Source: Oscillospiraceae bacterium (GTDB lineage Bacteria; Bacillota; Clostridia; Oscillospirales; Oscillospiraceae). Taken from it: 5,154 bases of DNA. This document shows positions 1 through 5,154 of the stretch, piece after piece (the first letter of the stretch is position 1; every line of letters begins with the position of its first letter). Location: assembly GCA_017936205.1 (NCBI GenBank), contig JAGBGB010000100.1:1-5154 (forward strand). Reading direction: 5' to 3'. The position numbers and the translations under genes are program-made. Below the pieces are notes generated by a model. The model saw nothing but the letters and a program-made list of their open reading frames with translations. It made no database searches and had not been told where the DNA came from.

Positions 1-142
1 CGCGCATTGCGCGTCCGGTTCATGGCGGAACGGCATGAATACAAAAACCACCGAATAAGATGTAATTTCTCCAAAAAATCGAAACATTTTTCACAACCAC
101 CAATTCTTGGTGGTTGTCGGACGCGCAATGCGCGCCCCTACG
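1..142. mobile_element. MITE-like inverted-repeat element (left tip cut by window edge)
   Basis: Bases 1-17 and 118-134 are perfect inverted copies (CGCGCATTGCGCGTCCG against CGGACGCGCAATGCGCG). Each arm is itself a near-palindrome (CGCGCA-T-TGCGCG). The right arm continues as CCCCTACG to base 142, so a full copy should begin with CGTAGGGG just left of base 1, giving an element of about 150 bp. The interior is AT-rich, holds a strong hairpin (93-117) and has no convincing gene; the 88-codon open frame crossing it (7-273) reads through both arms. Short GC-rich intergenic repeats ending in GTAGGGG-like tips are, to my knowledge, common in clostridial gut genomes, and this fits that class. It has no transposase, so any mobility would need one supplied elsewhere. 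It could instead be a transcript-folding element. The inverted arms are certain; the mobile-element label is inference. Confidence 0.6.
93..117. repeat. Perfect 11-bp stem, 3-nt loop hairpin inside the element
   Basis: Bases 93-103 (ACAACCACCAA) pair perfectly with 107-117 (TTGGTGGTTGT) around a TTC loop. The stem abuts the right terminal arm at 118. Neither strand has a T-run directly after the stem, so it is not a standard intrinsic terminator. A second copy of AACCACC at 46-52 could compete for the same partner strand. Confidence 0.8.
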
Positions 143-220
143 AAAGGTACGGAAAATCGGAATTTGTTGAAATGGTTGTGGGATGTGTGGGATTTACAAC
201 AGCATTTTTTTCGGAAGCTG

Positions 221-229
221 TGATAGAAT
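221..229 (+). promoter_or_regulatory. Possible extended -10 promoter for the ferredoxin-like gene
   Basis: TGATAGAAT matches the extended -10 form TGnTATAAT with one mismatch and lies about 40 bases before the start codon at 270. No good -35 box sits 17 bases upstream (AGCATT at 201-206), which an extended -10 can tolerate. A 5-bp inverted repeat, ACAGC (199-203) and GCTGT (217-221), flanks the expected spacer and might bind a regulator, but it is too short to rely on. The stretch 143-269 holds nothing else I can support. Confidence 0.3.
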
Positions 230-269
230 GGAGACATAAAAAAATGCCCCCAAAGGAGGAGGATGAAGG

Positions 270-950
270 ATGATACGAAGGATCATTACCATTGACGAGG
301 AAAAATGCAACGGCTGTGGGCTCTGTGCCACGGCCTGTCACGAGGGTGCCATCGGCATGGTGAACGGAAAGGCAAGGCTGCTCCGTGAGGATTATTGCGA
401 CGGCTTAGGGGATTGCTTGCCCGCCTGCCCCGTGAATGCCATTTCCTTCGAGGAGCGAGAGGCTCCGGCCTATAACGAGGCTGCTGTCCTTGCCGCTAAG
501 AAGCGTAAGGAGACTCCCCTGCCCTGTGGCTGTCCCGGCTCTGCCTGTCAGAGCATAGAAGCAGCATCCACGCCCATTGAGGATGTACCAAGTCAGCTGC
601 AGAATTTCCCCGTGCAGATCAAGCTGCTGCCTACCAAAGCCCCCCATTTAGACGGAGCGGATCTGTTGATCGCAGCGGATTGCACCGCCTATGCCTACGG
701 AAGCTTCCACCGGGATTTCATGAAGGGGCAGATCACACTGATCGGCTGTCCCAAGCTGGATGCAGTGGATTACACAGAAAAGCTGACCCAAATCTTCATA
801 GAGAATGACATCAAGAGTGTCACTCTGACCCGTATGACCGTTCCCTGCTGCGGTGGGCTCAGCTACGCTGTGAAAACAGCGATCGAAAACAGTGGAAAAG
901 ACATTCCCCTCCACATTGTTATTATCAGCCCTAACGGTCAAGTTCAATAA
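270..950 (+). CDS. 4Fe-4S ferredoxin-domain protein of the clostridial Hcp-associated type
   Basis: A 226-residue cytoplasmic iron-sulfur protein, probably an electron carrier or a redox subunit for an unlinked partner. Residues 1-60 form a bacterial ferredoxin fold. The first cluster motif is complete (C13, C16, C19, C23). The second is C43-x5-C49-x3-C53-P and has Leu46 where the second cysteine is expected. The remaining ~165 residues carry further conserved-looking cysteines: CGCPGSAC at 86-93, DC at 137-138, GCPKLD at 159-164 and PCCGG at 192-196. I recall this architecture in clostridial proteins found near hybrid cluster protein genes; no hcp gene is in view. The start is set by AAAGGAGGAGG at 252-262; an earlier ATG at 263 is out of frame and ends quickly. 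The gene stands alone and ends before a convergent terminator. The iron-sulfur assignment is firm; the partner and reaction are unknown. Confidence 0.85.
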   Translation: MIRRIITIDEEKCNGCGLCATACHEGAIGMVNGKARLLREDYCDGLGDCLPACPVNAISFEEREAPAYNEAAVLAAKKRKETPLPCGCPGSACQSIEAASTPIEDVPSQLQNFPVQIKLLPTKAPHLDGADLLIAADCTAYAYGSFHRDFMKGQITLIGCPKLDAVDYTEKLTQIFIENDIKSVTLTRMTVPCCGGLSYAVKTAIENSGKDIPLHIVIISPNGQVQ

Positions 951-970
951 AGCCCCATAGGCAGAAAAAC

Positions 971-1013
971 AGGCTGTCTCTCCCATGTGCTCATGGAGGA
1001 GACAGCCTTTATT
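971..1013. terminator. Bidirectional intrinsic terminator between convergent genes
   Basis: AGGCTGTCTC (971-980) pairs perfectly with GAGACAGCCT (999-1008). The stem extends inward with CCAT (983-986) against ATGG (993-996) around a 6-nt loop. On the plus strand the stem is followed by TTTATTA. On the minus strand it is followed by GTTTTTC, the complement of bases 964-970. It sits 20 bases after the ferredoxin-like gene's stop and 14 bases past the fba stop, so it can serve both. Confidence 0.85.
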
Positions 1014-1022
1014 ACTCAATCA

Positions 1023-1961
1023 TTAGATCTTGCCGTTGCAGCCCAGAACATTGATCAGCTTATGCTTGACCATTTCCTTGATGTTAGCACGGGCGGGCTT
1101 CAGGTACTCACGAGGATCGAAGTGAGAGGGATGCTCGTTGAAGTACTTACGGATGGTGCCGGTCATGGTCAGACGCAGGTCAGAGTCAATGTTGATCTTG
1201 CAAACTGCCATACGAGCAGCCTCACGGAGCTGATCTTCGGGAACACCGATGGCACCGGGCATTGCACCGCCGAACTGGTTGATCATCTCAACGTAGTTCT
1301 GGGGAACGGAGGATGCACCGTGGAGAACAATGGGGAAGCCGGGCAGACGCTTTGCAACCTCTTCCAGAATGTCGAAGCGGAGCTGGGGCTTGGTGCCGGG
1401 CTTGAACTTGTATGCGCCGTGGCTGGTGCCGATGGCGATTGCCAGAGAGTCACAGCCGGTACGGGCTACAAATTCCTCGACCTCTTCAGGACGGGTGTAG
1501 GAAGAATCCTCAGCGGAAACACGGACCTCATCCTCAATGCCGGCCAGAGTGCCGAGCTCAGCTTCTACCACAACACCGTGGTCATGAGCGTACTCTACTA
1601 CACGCTTTGCCAGCTTGATATTCTCCTCGAAGGGCAGGCTGGAGCCGTCGATCATAACAGAGGTAAAGCCGCCGTCGATGCAGCTCTTGCAGGTCTCGAA
1701 GTCGGGGCCATGATCCAGATGCAGAGCGATGGGCAGATCGGGATTCTCGATCACAGCTGCTTCCACCAGCTTGGTCAGGTAGGTGTGGTTGGCATAAGCG
1801 CGAGCACCCTTGGAAACCTGAAGGATCACGGGAGACTGGGTCTCAGCACAGGCTTCAGTAATACCCTGTACGATCTCCATGTTGTTGACATTGAAAGCAC
1901 CGATGGCGTAGCCGCCCTCATAGGCTTTCTTGAACATTTCGGTAGTTGTTACCAGAGGCAT
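1023..1961 (-). CDS. fba: Class II fructose-1,6-bisphosphate aldolase
   Basis: A zinc-dependent aldolase of 312 residues that reversibly splits fructose 1,6-bisphosphate into glyceraldehyde 3-phosphate and dihydroxyacetone phosphate in cytoplasmic glycolysis and gluconeogenesis. Family signatures are all visible: HLDHG at 81-85 (catalytic Asp83, zinc ligand His84), VEAELG at 132-137, GTSHGAYK at 178-185 (His181), LHGASS at 213-218 (His214) and the substrate-binding loop INIDSDLR at 256-263. Length is normal for the ~310-residue Gram-positive class II enzymes. The start at 1961 is chosen because AAAGGAG (1970-1976) precedes it by 8 bases. A longer in-frame reading to 2027 would run through the promoter and has no family match. 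Related class II aldolases act on tagatose bisphosphate, so substrate rests on overall resemblance. It is the last gene before the convergent terminator and has its own promoter. Confidence 0.95.
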   Translation of the reverse strand: MPLVTTTEMFKKAYEGGYAIGAFNVNNMEIVQGITEACAETQSPVILQVSKGARAYANHTYLTKLVEAAVIENPDLPIALHLDHGPDFETCKSCIDGGFTSVMIDGSSLPFEENIKLAKRVVEYAHDHGVVVEAELGTLAGIEDEVRVSAEDSSYTRPEEVEEFVARTGCDSLAIAIGTSHGAYKFKPGTKPQLRFDILEEVAKRLPGFPIVLHGASSVPQNYVEMINQFGGAMPGAIGVPEDQLREAARMAVCKINIDSDLRLTMTGTIRKYFNEHPSHFDPREYLKPARANIKEMVKHKLINVLGCNGKI

Positions 1962-1969
1962 AGTATAGA

Positions 1970-1976
1970 CTCCTTT
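1970..1976 (-). promoter_or_regulatory. Ribosome binding site fixing the fba start
   Basis: On the minus strand this reads AAAGGAG and lies 8 bases before the ATG at 1961-1959. It supports the 312-residue start over the ATG 22 codons upstream, which falls within the -35 region of the fba promoter. Confidence 0.85.
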
Positions 1977-1998
1977 GTTATATAGATTTCTGCTCCAT

Positions 1999-2027
1999 AT
2001 TATAATCAAGATCGGAGAAAAATGCAA
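1999..2027 (-). promoter_or_regulatory. Sigma-A type promoter of fba
   Basis: Read on the minus strand: -35 TTGCAT (2027-2022), 17-base spacer, -10 TATAAT (2004-1999). The -10 is perfect and the -35 matches four of six consensus bases. Transcription should start near 1992, giving a leader of about 30 bases with the ribosome site in its second half. The -35 box begins 3 bases beyond the stop codon of the upstream acetyltransferase gene. I see no terminator between them, so fba may also receive read-through from the upstream unit. Confidence 0.8.
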
Positions 2028-2030
2028 GTA

Positions 2031-2642
2031 TTATTTCATGGAATACCAGACTTCCTTCTCCTCCTCACGGGTAAAGCCCAGCTTGTCATACAGCTTCATT
2101 GCAGGGACATTCTCCTCTGCACACACCAAGCGGAGCATGGGGCTGTCCGTTTCCTTTGCCAGGGCGCAAACACAGTCAGCCCCGGCTCCGGGCTTTAAGG
2201 AAGCCACACTCATAAGCATGCCACCCTGTAGCTGCCCAATGCCGATCAGCTCCCCATCCATGTACAGATCGTACAAACCCTCGGCAGAGGGGGTAGACTG
2301 TGCCGCAGGGACCTGACGGAAGCGATTGCGGTAGTGCTGCAGCCAAGCTGCTTCATCCTGTGTCGGAATGGCAGCTGCCCCACTCCGTGGAAGGGAAGCC
2401 CGCTCCACACTACGGTAGATCAGACGAGCATGTACGGGGAAGTCGGAAAAGTCCCCGTTTCCGGAAAAATACACTTCCTCTGCCCCCGCCGCCCTACAGA
2501 AGCCTGCACACTCCTTCATCAGTCCGCTCAGACTGCCATAGACTGCTCGAATCCACACATAAGCCTGCCTGCGGAAAGGGATCTCATGCAGGATCAGCAT
2601 TGCCATACCGTCCGTAGCAGTAAAAAGGGGAATATCCTTCAT
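2031..2642 (-). CDS. GNAT family N-acetyltransferase
   Basis: A 203-residue protein whose C-terminal half resembles the GNAT fold, which moves an acetyl group from acetyl-CoA to an amine; the substrate cannot be told from sequence. The clearest signature is LRLVCAEENVPAMKLYDKLGF at 170-190, with the usual xxNxxAxxLYxKLGF pattern closing the acetyl-CoA site. The acetyl-CoA-binding loop near 149-155 (LKPGAGA) is a weak version of the usual R/QxxGxG/A. Residues 1-90 show no motif I recognise and may be a substrate-side or degenerate half-domain. The ATG overlaps the upstream ywlG-like stop as TAATG, with AGGAG 8 bases before it, so translation is probably coupled. It is the last gene of the three-gene unit. 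Family assignment is good; catalytic activity is less certain because of the weak loop. Confidence 0.8.
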   Translation of the reverse strand: MKDIPLFTATDGMAMLILHEIPFRRQAYVWIRAVYGSLSGLMKECAGFCRAAGAEEVYFSGNGDFSDFPVHARLIYRSVERASLPRSGAAAIPTQDEAAWLQHYRNRFRQVPAAQSTPSAEGLYDLYMDGELIGIGQLQGGMLMSVASLKPGAGADCVCALAKETDSPMLRLVCAEENVPAMKLYDKLGFTREEEKEVWYSMK

Positions 2643-3184
2643 TACAGCAGCTCCTGATCATAGATGGCACGGGAGCCACCAATGAACTTGGCTCGAGTTC
2701 TGGCTGCAAGGAGCAGTGCCTCCCCAATATGATCCATACTCAGCCGCAGAGGAACAGCAACCTCCTTCAGGTGCATTCCGATGAGCGTCCCACCGATATC
2801 CAATCCCGCATCTGCACGAATATGCTCCACAGCAATGGGGGCAGAGAAGCGCTTATAGGCAGCGGTAGCAAAGGAGCCACCTGCCTTGGGCTGAGGCACT
2901 ACATTGACCCGCTGCGCATGGGGAACAGCTTCCCGTTCAACGATCAGCGCACGGTTCAGGTGCTCACAGCACTGGGCAGCTATGTAGATCCCTGCCCGAC
3001 GAAAGCAGGTATACAGTGCATCGAACACCGTATCTGCCACCTCTGGGCGAGAGTCGGAGCCAATGCGGCTACCGCAGATCTCGCTGGTAGAACAGCCGAT
3101 GACCACCAAATCACCCCGCTGCAAATGTGCTTTTTCAATCAATTCTTCAGCTGCCTGTTCAGCTGTTCTTCTTAATTCTTCCAT
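2642..3184 (-). CDS. ywlG: YwlG-like protein (UPF0340 / DUF436, TIGR01440 family)
   Basis: A soluble 180-residue protein, close to the usual family length, with no known biochemical function. Family hallmarks appear in order: GCSTSE at 30-35, QCCEHLNRAL at 71-80, VPQPKAGGS at 96-104, the stretch from VEHIRADAGLDIGG (119-132) through TLIGMHLK (133-140), and FIGGSRAIY at 167-175. The conserved Cys, His and Glu residues (C31, C72, C73, E74, H75) and glycine-rich loops suggest a ligand pocket, but this is inference. The ATG at 3184 is preceded by GGGAGG with a 6-base spacer. The start lies 26 bases inside the 3' end of the ECF gene, in another frame. The stop overlaps the acetyltransferase start by one base. 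Both overlaps argue for one transcript and coupled translation. No signal peptide or membrane segment is seen. Confidence 0.9.
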   Translation of the reverse strand: MEELRRTAEQAAEELIEKAHLQRGDLVVIGCSTSEICGSRIGSDSRPEVADTVFDALYTCFRRAGIYIAAQCCEHLNRALIVEREAVPHAQRVNVVPQPKAGGSFATAAYKRFSAPIAVEHIRADAGLDIGGTLIGMHLKEVAVPLRLSMDHIGEALLLAARTRAKFIGGSRAIYDQELL

Positions 3185-3653
3185 GGAAAACCTCCCGTAG
3201 CTTGGTATTGTAATAAATACGGCGAAGTGCTAAGCCTGCACTCATGCCGATAAGACCCTGCACAATGTTCCCGGGGACACTGGTAAGAGGTGCGTAAATG
3301 CTCCTGTGAATGACCAGCCATGCATAGAGGAAATAGCCCAGTACCATCCAGAGCTCTGCGAAAATAGCTCCCCAAAGAGGTGAGCGGATAGCGCAGACGA
3401 TCAGCACCATAAGTGCTTTGATCAACATAGACGCAGGAGCATAGATCACATTGGGTGTAAAAATATCAGCCAGAAAGGCACCCATTCCGGCTGCCGCTGC
3501 ACCGTACTTCCTCCCCAACACCCATGCTGCAAGGAGCACAAAGCAGTCACTGAGGAAAACATATCCTGCCCCCAGCGGAATGGGGAACAGCATTGCAGTG
3601 ACACAGATCAGCGCTGCCATCAGTGCAGAAAAGACCAGCTTCTTGTGCTTCAT
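3159..3653 (-). CDS. ECF transporter S component (substrate-specific membrane subunit)
   Basis: A 164-residue membrane protein with about six hydrophobic segments (near residues 6-23, 31-47, 50-65, 72-90, 92-115 and 128-147), typical of the small S subunits that bind a vitamin or precursor and dock onto a shared EcfT-EcfA energy module. The first helix carries A10-xxx-A14, the AxxxA pattern S components use to contact EcfT. The PIPLGAGYVFLSD loop (24-36), the GAFLAD stretch (58-63) and GNIVQGLIG (128-136) resemble the broad PF07155/COG4720-like group. The substrate cannot be named from these features, and no riboswitch fits in the ~35-base leader. No EcfA or EcfT gene is nearby, so it probably uses a module encoded elsewhere. 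The start is supported by AGGGGGTGG upstream of the ATG. It is the first gene of the unit and its end overlaps the ywlG-like gene by 26 bases. Confidence 0.85.
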   Translation of the reverse strand: MKHKKLVFSALMAALICVTAMLFPIPLGAGYVFLSDCFVLLAAWVLGRKYGAAAAGMGAFLADIFTPNVIYAPASMLIKALMVLIVCAIRSPLWGAIFAELWMVLGYFLYAWLVIHRSIYAPLTSVPGNIVQGLIGMSAGLALRRIYYNTKLREVFHGRIKKNS

Positions 3654-3695
3654 AATCCACCCCCTATAGCGGCTGAATGCTGCGATTCTCCTCCT

Positions 3696-3724
3696 ATTAT
3701 AGTGTGATTCTGCAGGAATGTCAA
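3696..3724 (-). promoter_or_regulatory. Perfect consensus sigma-A promoter of the ECF-ywlG-GNAT unit
   Basis: Read on the minus strand: -35 TTGACA (3724-3719), a 17-base spacer, -10 TATAAT (3701-3696). All twelve consensus bases and the ideal spacing are present. Transcription should start near 3689, leaving a leader of about 35 bases. The -35 box lies one base past the stop codon of the upstream AI-2E family gene, with no terminator in between. Confidence 0.9.
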
Positions 3725-3725
3725 T

Positions 3726-4757
3726 TTAAAATTCCAGAGACAGATCATAGAGCTGCTTGATCAGCATGACTCCAATGGGAAGAAGCAGCATTCCCAGGAA
3801 TCCAAAAAGCCGAAAGCCCCCGTACAGGCTCAACAGAGTCAGAAGAGGATGCAAGCCAATCTGCTTCCCCAGAAAGCGAGGCTCCAGAACGGTTCTGGTA
3901 ATGGAAGCAGTTGCATACAGCAGCAGCAAGCCCACTCCCTCAGCCGTATTGCCACGGAGGAAGCTTAACAGTCCCCAGGGGATCAGCACCGTTCCCGCAC
4001 CGAACACAGGCAGGGCATCCACCAATGCAATGGGGATCGCAAGGAGCAAAGCGTTGGAATAGCCCATAAGCAGCAAGCCCAAAGCACATAGACCAAAAGT
4101 CACTCCGGACAGATAGAGCTGGGATCGAGCATAGCCCTTTAAGGCAGATCTGAGCCGATGGAGCAGTGCAAGCCCCTTCTGCTGCCACCCTTGGGGAATA
4201 TGCCTTCGGAGCAGCTCAAGGATACGCTTGCGATCAATGGAGAAGAAATAGGCAGACAGCAGTGTAGTAAGAACAAAGAGGATCAAATTGGGGATCCTTG
4301 ACAGAAGCCTTGCTGCCCAGCTTAGGATCCACTCAGACAGGGAGCCTAAGAACACACTGCTCCCGGCAAAGAGCCGTTCCACCCATTGAACGGCAGGTGC
4401 AGACAAAGAATCCGGCAGCCGCCCTGCAAGCTGCAGAAGCTTATGATAGAGCAGCTCCAAGGACGGAGACAGCTCCTCCAACAGACCGGGAAGCCTCCGT
4501 GCAAGCTGCTCTGCTTCCGAAAACAGAGTCCTACCCAGCAGCCACAGCAGAACGCTAAGCAGCACAAACACTGTGCTAACACTAAAGATTCCGGATACTG
4601 CCGCAGGCCAGCTCTTGGGACGCAGTCGCTGGGCAAAACGAGCAATGAGGAAGCCCAGCAGAAAGGGCAGCCCCACCGGAAGCAGCAGAGCTGCAAACAG
4701 CCAGATCCCAAGGGCACCCAGCAGGATGTACAGGAAAATATTCCATGGTTTTTTCAT
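3726..4757 (-). CDS. ytvI: AI-2E family membrane protein, YtvI-like
   Basis: A 343-residue polytopic membrane protein of the AI-2E transporter (formerly UPF0118, PF01594) family. Hydrophobic segments lie near residues 7-24, 26-40, 54-75, 155-173, 214-232, 236-260, 272-288 and 301-334, with a soluble amphipathic region at about 76-150, as usual for the family. The VDALPVFGAGTVLIPWG stretch (246-262) and EPRFLGKQIGLHPL (292-305) are close to my memory of the sporulation protein YtvI. Family members range from exporters to ion antiporters, so the transported substrate is unknown and the sporulation link is inference. The start at 4757 is preferred because AAAGGAG (4764-4770) precedes it by 6 bases. 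The upstream in-frame ATG at 4781 has no ribosome site and falls in the probable promoter region. It is transcribed away from the ACT-domain gene and lies directly upstream of the ECF promoter. Confidence 0.85.
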   Translation of the reverse strand: MKKPWNIFLYILLGALGIWLFAALLLPVGLPFLLGFLIARFAQRLRPKSWPAAVSGIFSVSTVFVLLSVLLWLLGRTLFSEAEQLARRLPGLLEELSPSLELLYHKLLQLAGRLPDSLSAPAVQWVERLFAGSSVFLGSLSEWILSWAARLLSRIPNLILFVLTTLLSAYFFSIDRKRILELLRRHIPQGWQQKGLALLHRLRSALKGYARSQLYLSGVTFGLCALGLLLMGYSNALLLAIPIALVDALPVFGAGTVLIPWGLLSFLRGNTAEGVGLLLLYATASITRTVLEPRFLGKQIGLHPLLTLLSLYGGFRLFGFLGMLLLPIGVMLIKQLYDLSLEF

Positions 4758-4763
4758 AAATGT

Positions 4764-4770
4764 CTCCTTT
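4764..4770 (-). promoter_or_regulatory. Ribosome binding site fixing the YtvI-like start
   Basis: On the minus strand this reads AAAGGAG, 6 bases before the ATG at 4757-4755. It favours the 343-residue protein over an 8-residue longer form that would start at 4781. Confidence 0.85.
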
Positions 4771-4775
4771 GCTCC

Positions 4776-4804
4776 TTGCATTTGCTCGTTTCATGTGATA
4801 CCAT
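4776..4804 (+). promoter_or_regulatory. Probable promoter of the ACT-domain gene
   Basis: TTGCAT (4776-4781), a 17-base spacer, then TACCAT (4799-4804) preceded by TGA, which makes an extended -10 (TGnTACCAT). The -35 and the -10 each match four of six consensus bases. Transcription would begin near 4811, about 40 bases before the start codon at 4851. An 8-bp palindrome, GAGATCTC (4820-4827), lies in the predicted leader. Confidence 0.5.
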
Positions 4805-4829
4805 AAGGGCAGCTTTACAGAGATCTCAA
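4800..4829 (-). promoter_or_regulatory. Possible promoter of the YtvI-like gene, overlapping the divergent one
   Basis: Read on the minus strand: TTGAGA (4829-4824), an 18-base spacer, then TATGGT (4805-4800). Each box is an imperfect match (four or five of six). The start point would fall near 4793, about 36 bases before the start codon at 4757. Its -10 overlaps the -10 of the plus-strand promoter by five bases. A sporulation sigma factor could be used instead, but I see no clear box for one. Confidence 0.35.
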
Positions 4830-4850
4830 ATCCCGAGGGGAGAATGTACT

Positions 4851-5154
4851 ATGAAAGAACTGCCTGTGTATTATATTGTCGAGGCCGGAGCCCTTCCGGA
4901 AATCTTTCAAAAGGTGGCAGAAGCCAAGCATTTGTTGGAAATCGGAAGTGTCCGTACCGTGAACGAAGCCACACGGAGAGTCGGGATCAGTCGCAGCGCC
5001 TTCTATAAATATCGGGATTCCATTGCACCCTTCCACAATTTGCTGGTAGGTCGTGTGCTGACCTTCCAGTTCATTCTGAAGGATGTGACAGGCCTGCTGT
5101 CCACCCTACTTTCTATTTTTGCCCAATACGGTGCAAATATACTGACCATTCACC
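4851..5154 (+). CDS. pheB: PheB-like ACT-domain protein (UPF0735), 3' end outside window
   Basis: The first 101 residues are present; the frame is open at the window edge. Full-length relatives are about 145-150 residues, so roughly a third is missing. Residues 33-55 hold a helix-turn-helix-like stretch with SRSAFYKYRD at 47-56, strongly characteristic of this family. From about residue 69 the first strand and helix of an ACT domain appear (FQFILKDVTGLLSTLLSIF, 72-90), the fold that commonly binds amino acids and regulates enzymes or transcription. AGGGGAG (4836-4842) lies 8 bases before the ATG. In many Firmicutes such genes sit next to homoserine dehydrogenase or other amino-acid biosynthesis genes; what follows here cannot be seen. 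The family is clear, but the ligand and the regulated target are unknown. Confidence 0.85.
   Translation, partial: MKELPVYYIVEAGALPEIFQKVAEAKHLLEIGSVRTVNEATRRVGISRSAFYKYRDSIAPFHNLLVGRVLTFQFILKDVTGLLSTLLSIFAQYGANILTIH

Noticed and set aside
93..117. Hairpin as an intrinsic terminator
   Set aside because: Neither side of the stem has a T-run on the matching strand.
178..193. Direct repeat of GTGGGAT with a 9-base period
   Set aside because: Only two copies of 7 bases; too short to separate from chance or to call an operator.
7..273. 88-codon plus-strand open frame before the ferredoxin-like gene
   Set aside because: It runs through both arms of the inverted repeat, has no ribosome site, resembles no family and overlaps the real start region.
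987..1985. 332-codon plus-strand open frame opposite fba
   Set aside because: It is the antisense shadow of a highly codon-biased aldolase gene. Its start lies inside the terminator hairpin and its translation has no recognisable domain.
1962..2027. 22-residue N-terminal extension of fba
   Set aside because: It would start at the -35 box, pass through the -10 and lacks a ribosome site; the family begins at the downstream ATG.
3654..3695. Riboswitch in the ECF S leader
   Set aside because: The predicted leader is only about 35 bases and shows no stable stem or known aptamer core.
4758..4781. 8-residue N-terminal extension of the YtvI-like protein
   Set aside because: There is no ribosome site before 4781, while AAAGGAG lies at the right distance from 4757.

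Overview
The window looks like a piece of a low-to-moderate GC Firmicutes chromosome, most likely class Clostridia (an Oscillospirales or Ruminococcaceae-type gut anaerobe). The grounds are strong AGGAGG-type ribosome sites before nearly every gene, consensus sigma-A promoters, and a gene set typical of anaerobic, often spore-forming Clostridia: a dicluster-type ferredoxin, a class II fructose-bisphosphate aldolase, an ECF vitamin-transporter S component, a YwlG/DUF436 protein, a YtvI-like AI-2E family membrane protein and a PheB-like ACT protein. This placement is an inference from protein character, not from a database match.

Layout: bases 1-142 hold most of a small non-coding inverted-repeat element whose left tip lies just outside the window. 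A plus-strand gene for an iron-sulfur protein follows (270-950). It converges on the minus-strand aldolase gene fba (1961-1023), and one hairpin between them looks able to terminate transcription in both directions. Upstream of fba, and on the same strand, is a tightly overlapping three-gene unit read right to left: ECF S component (3653-3159), ywlG-like gene (3184-2642) and GNAT acetyltransferase (2642-2031). This unit starts from a perfect consensus promoter (TTGACA, 17 bp, TATAAT). fba has its own near-consensus promoter directly after the GNAT stop codon. Further right is a minus-strand AI-2E family gene (4757-3726). It is divergent from a PheB-like ACT-domain gene that starts at 4851 and runs off the end of the window. 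The 93-bp gap between these two appears to carry two face-to-face promoters whose -10 boxes overlap.

Functionally the window is mixed: redox chemistry, glycolysis, small-molecule uptake, a possible sporulation membrane protein and an amino-acid-sensing ACT protein. Only the ECF S component, YwlG-like and GNAT genes look like a true co-translated unit. I found no CRISPR array, phage gene, transposase, rRNA or tRNA. No clearly new multi-gene system is visible. The most open points are the inverted-repeat element, the unusual cysteine pattern of the ferredoxin-like protein, and the job of the uncharacterised YwlG-like protein beside a vitamin-type transporter subunit.
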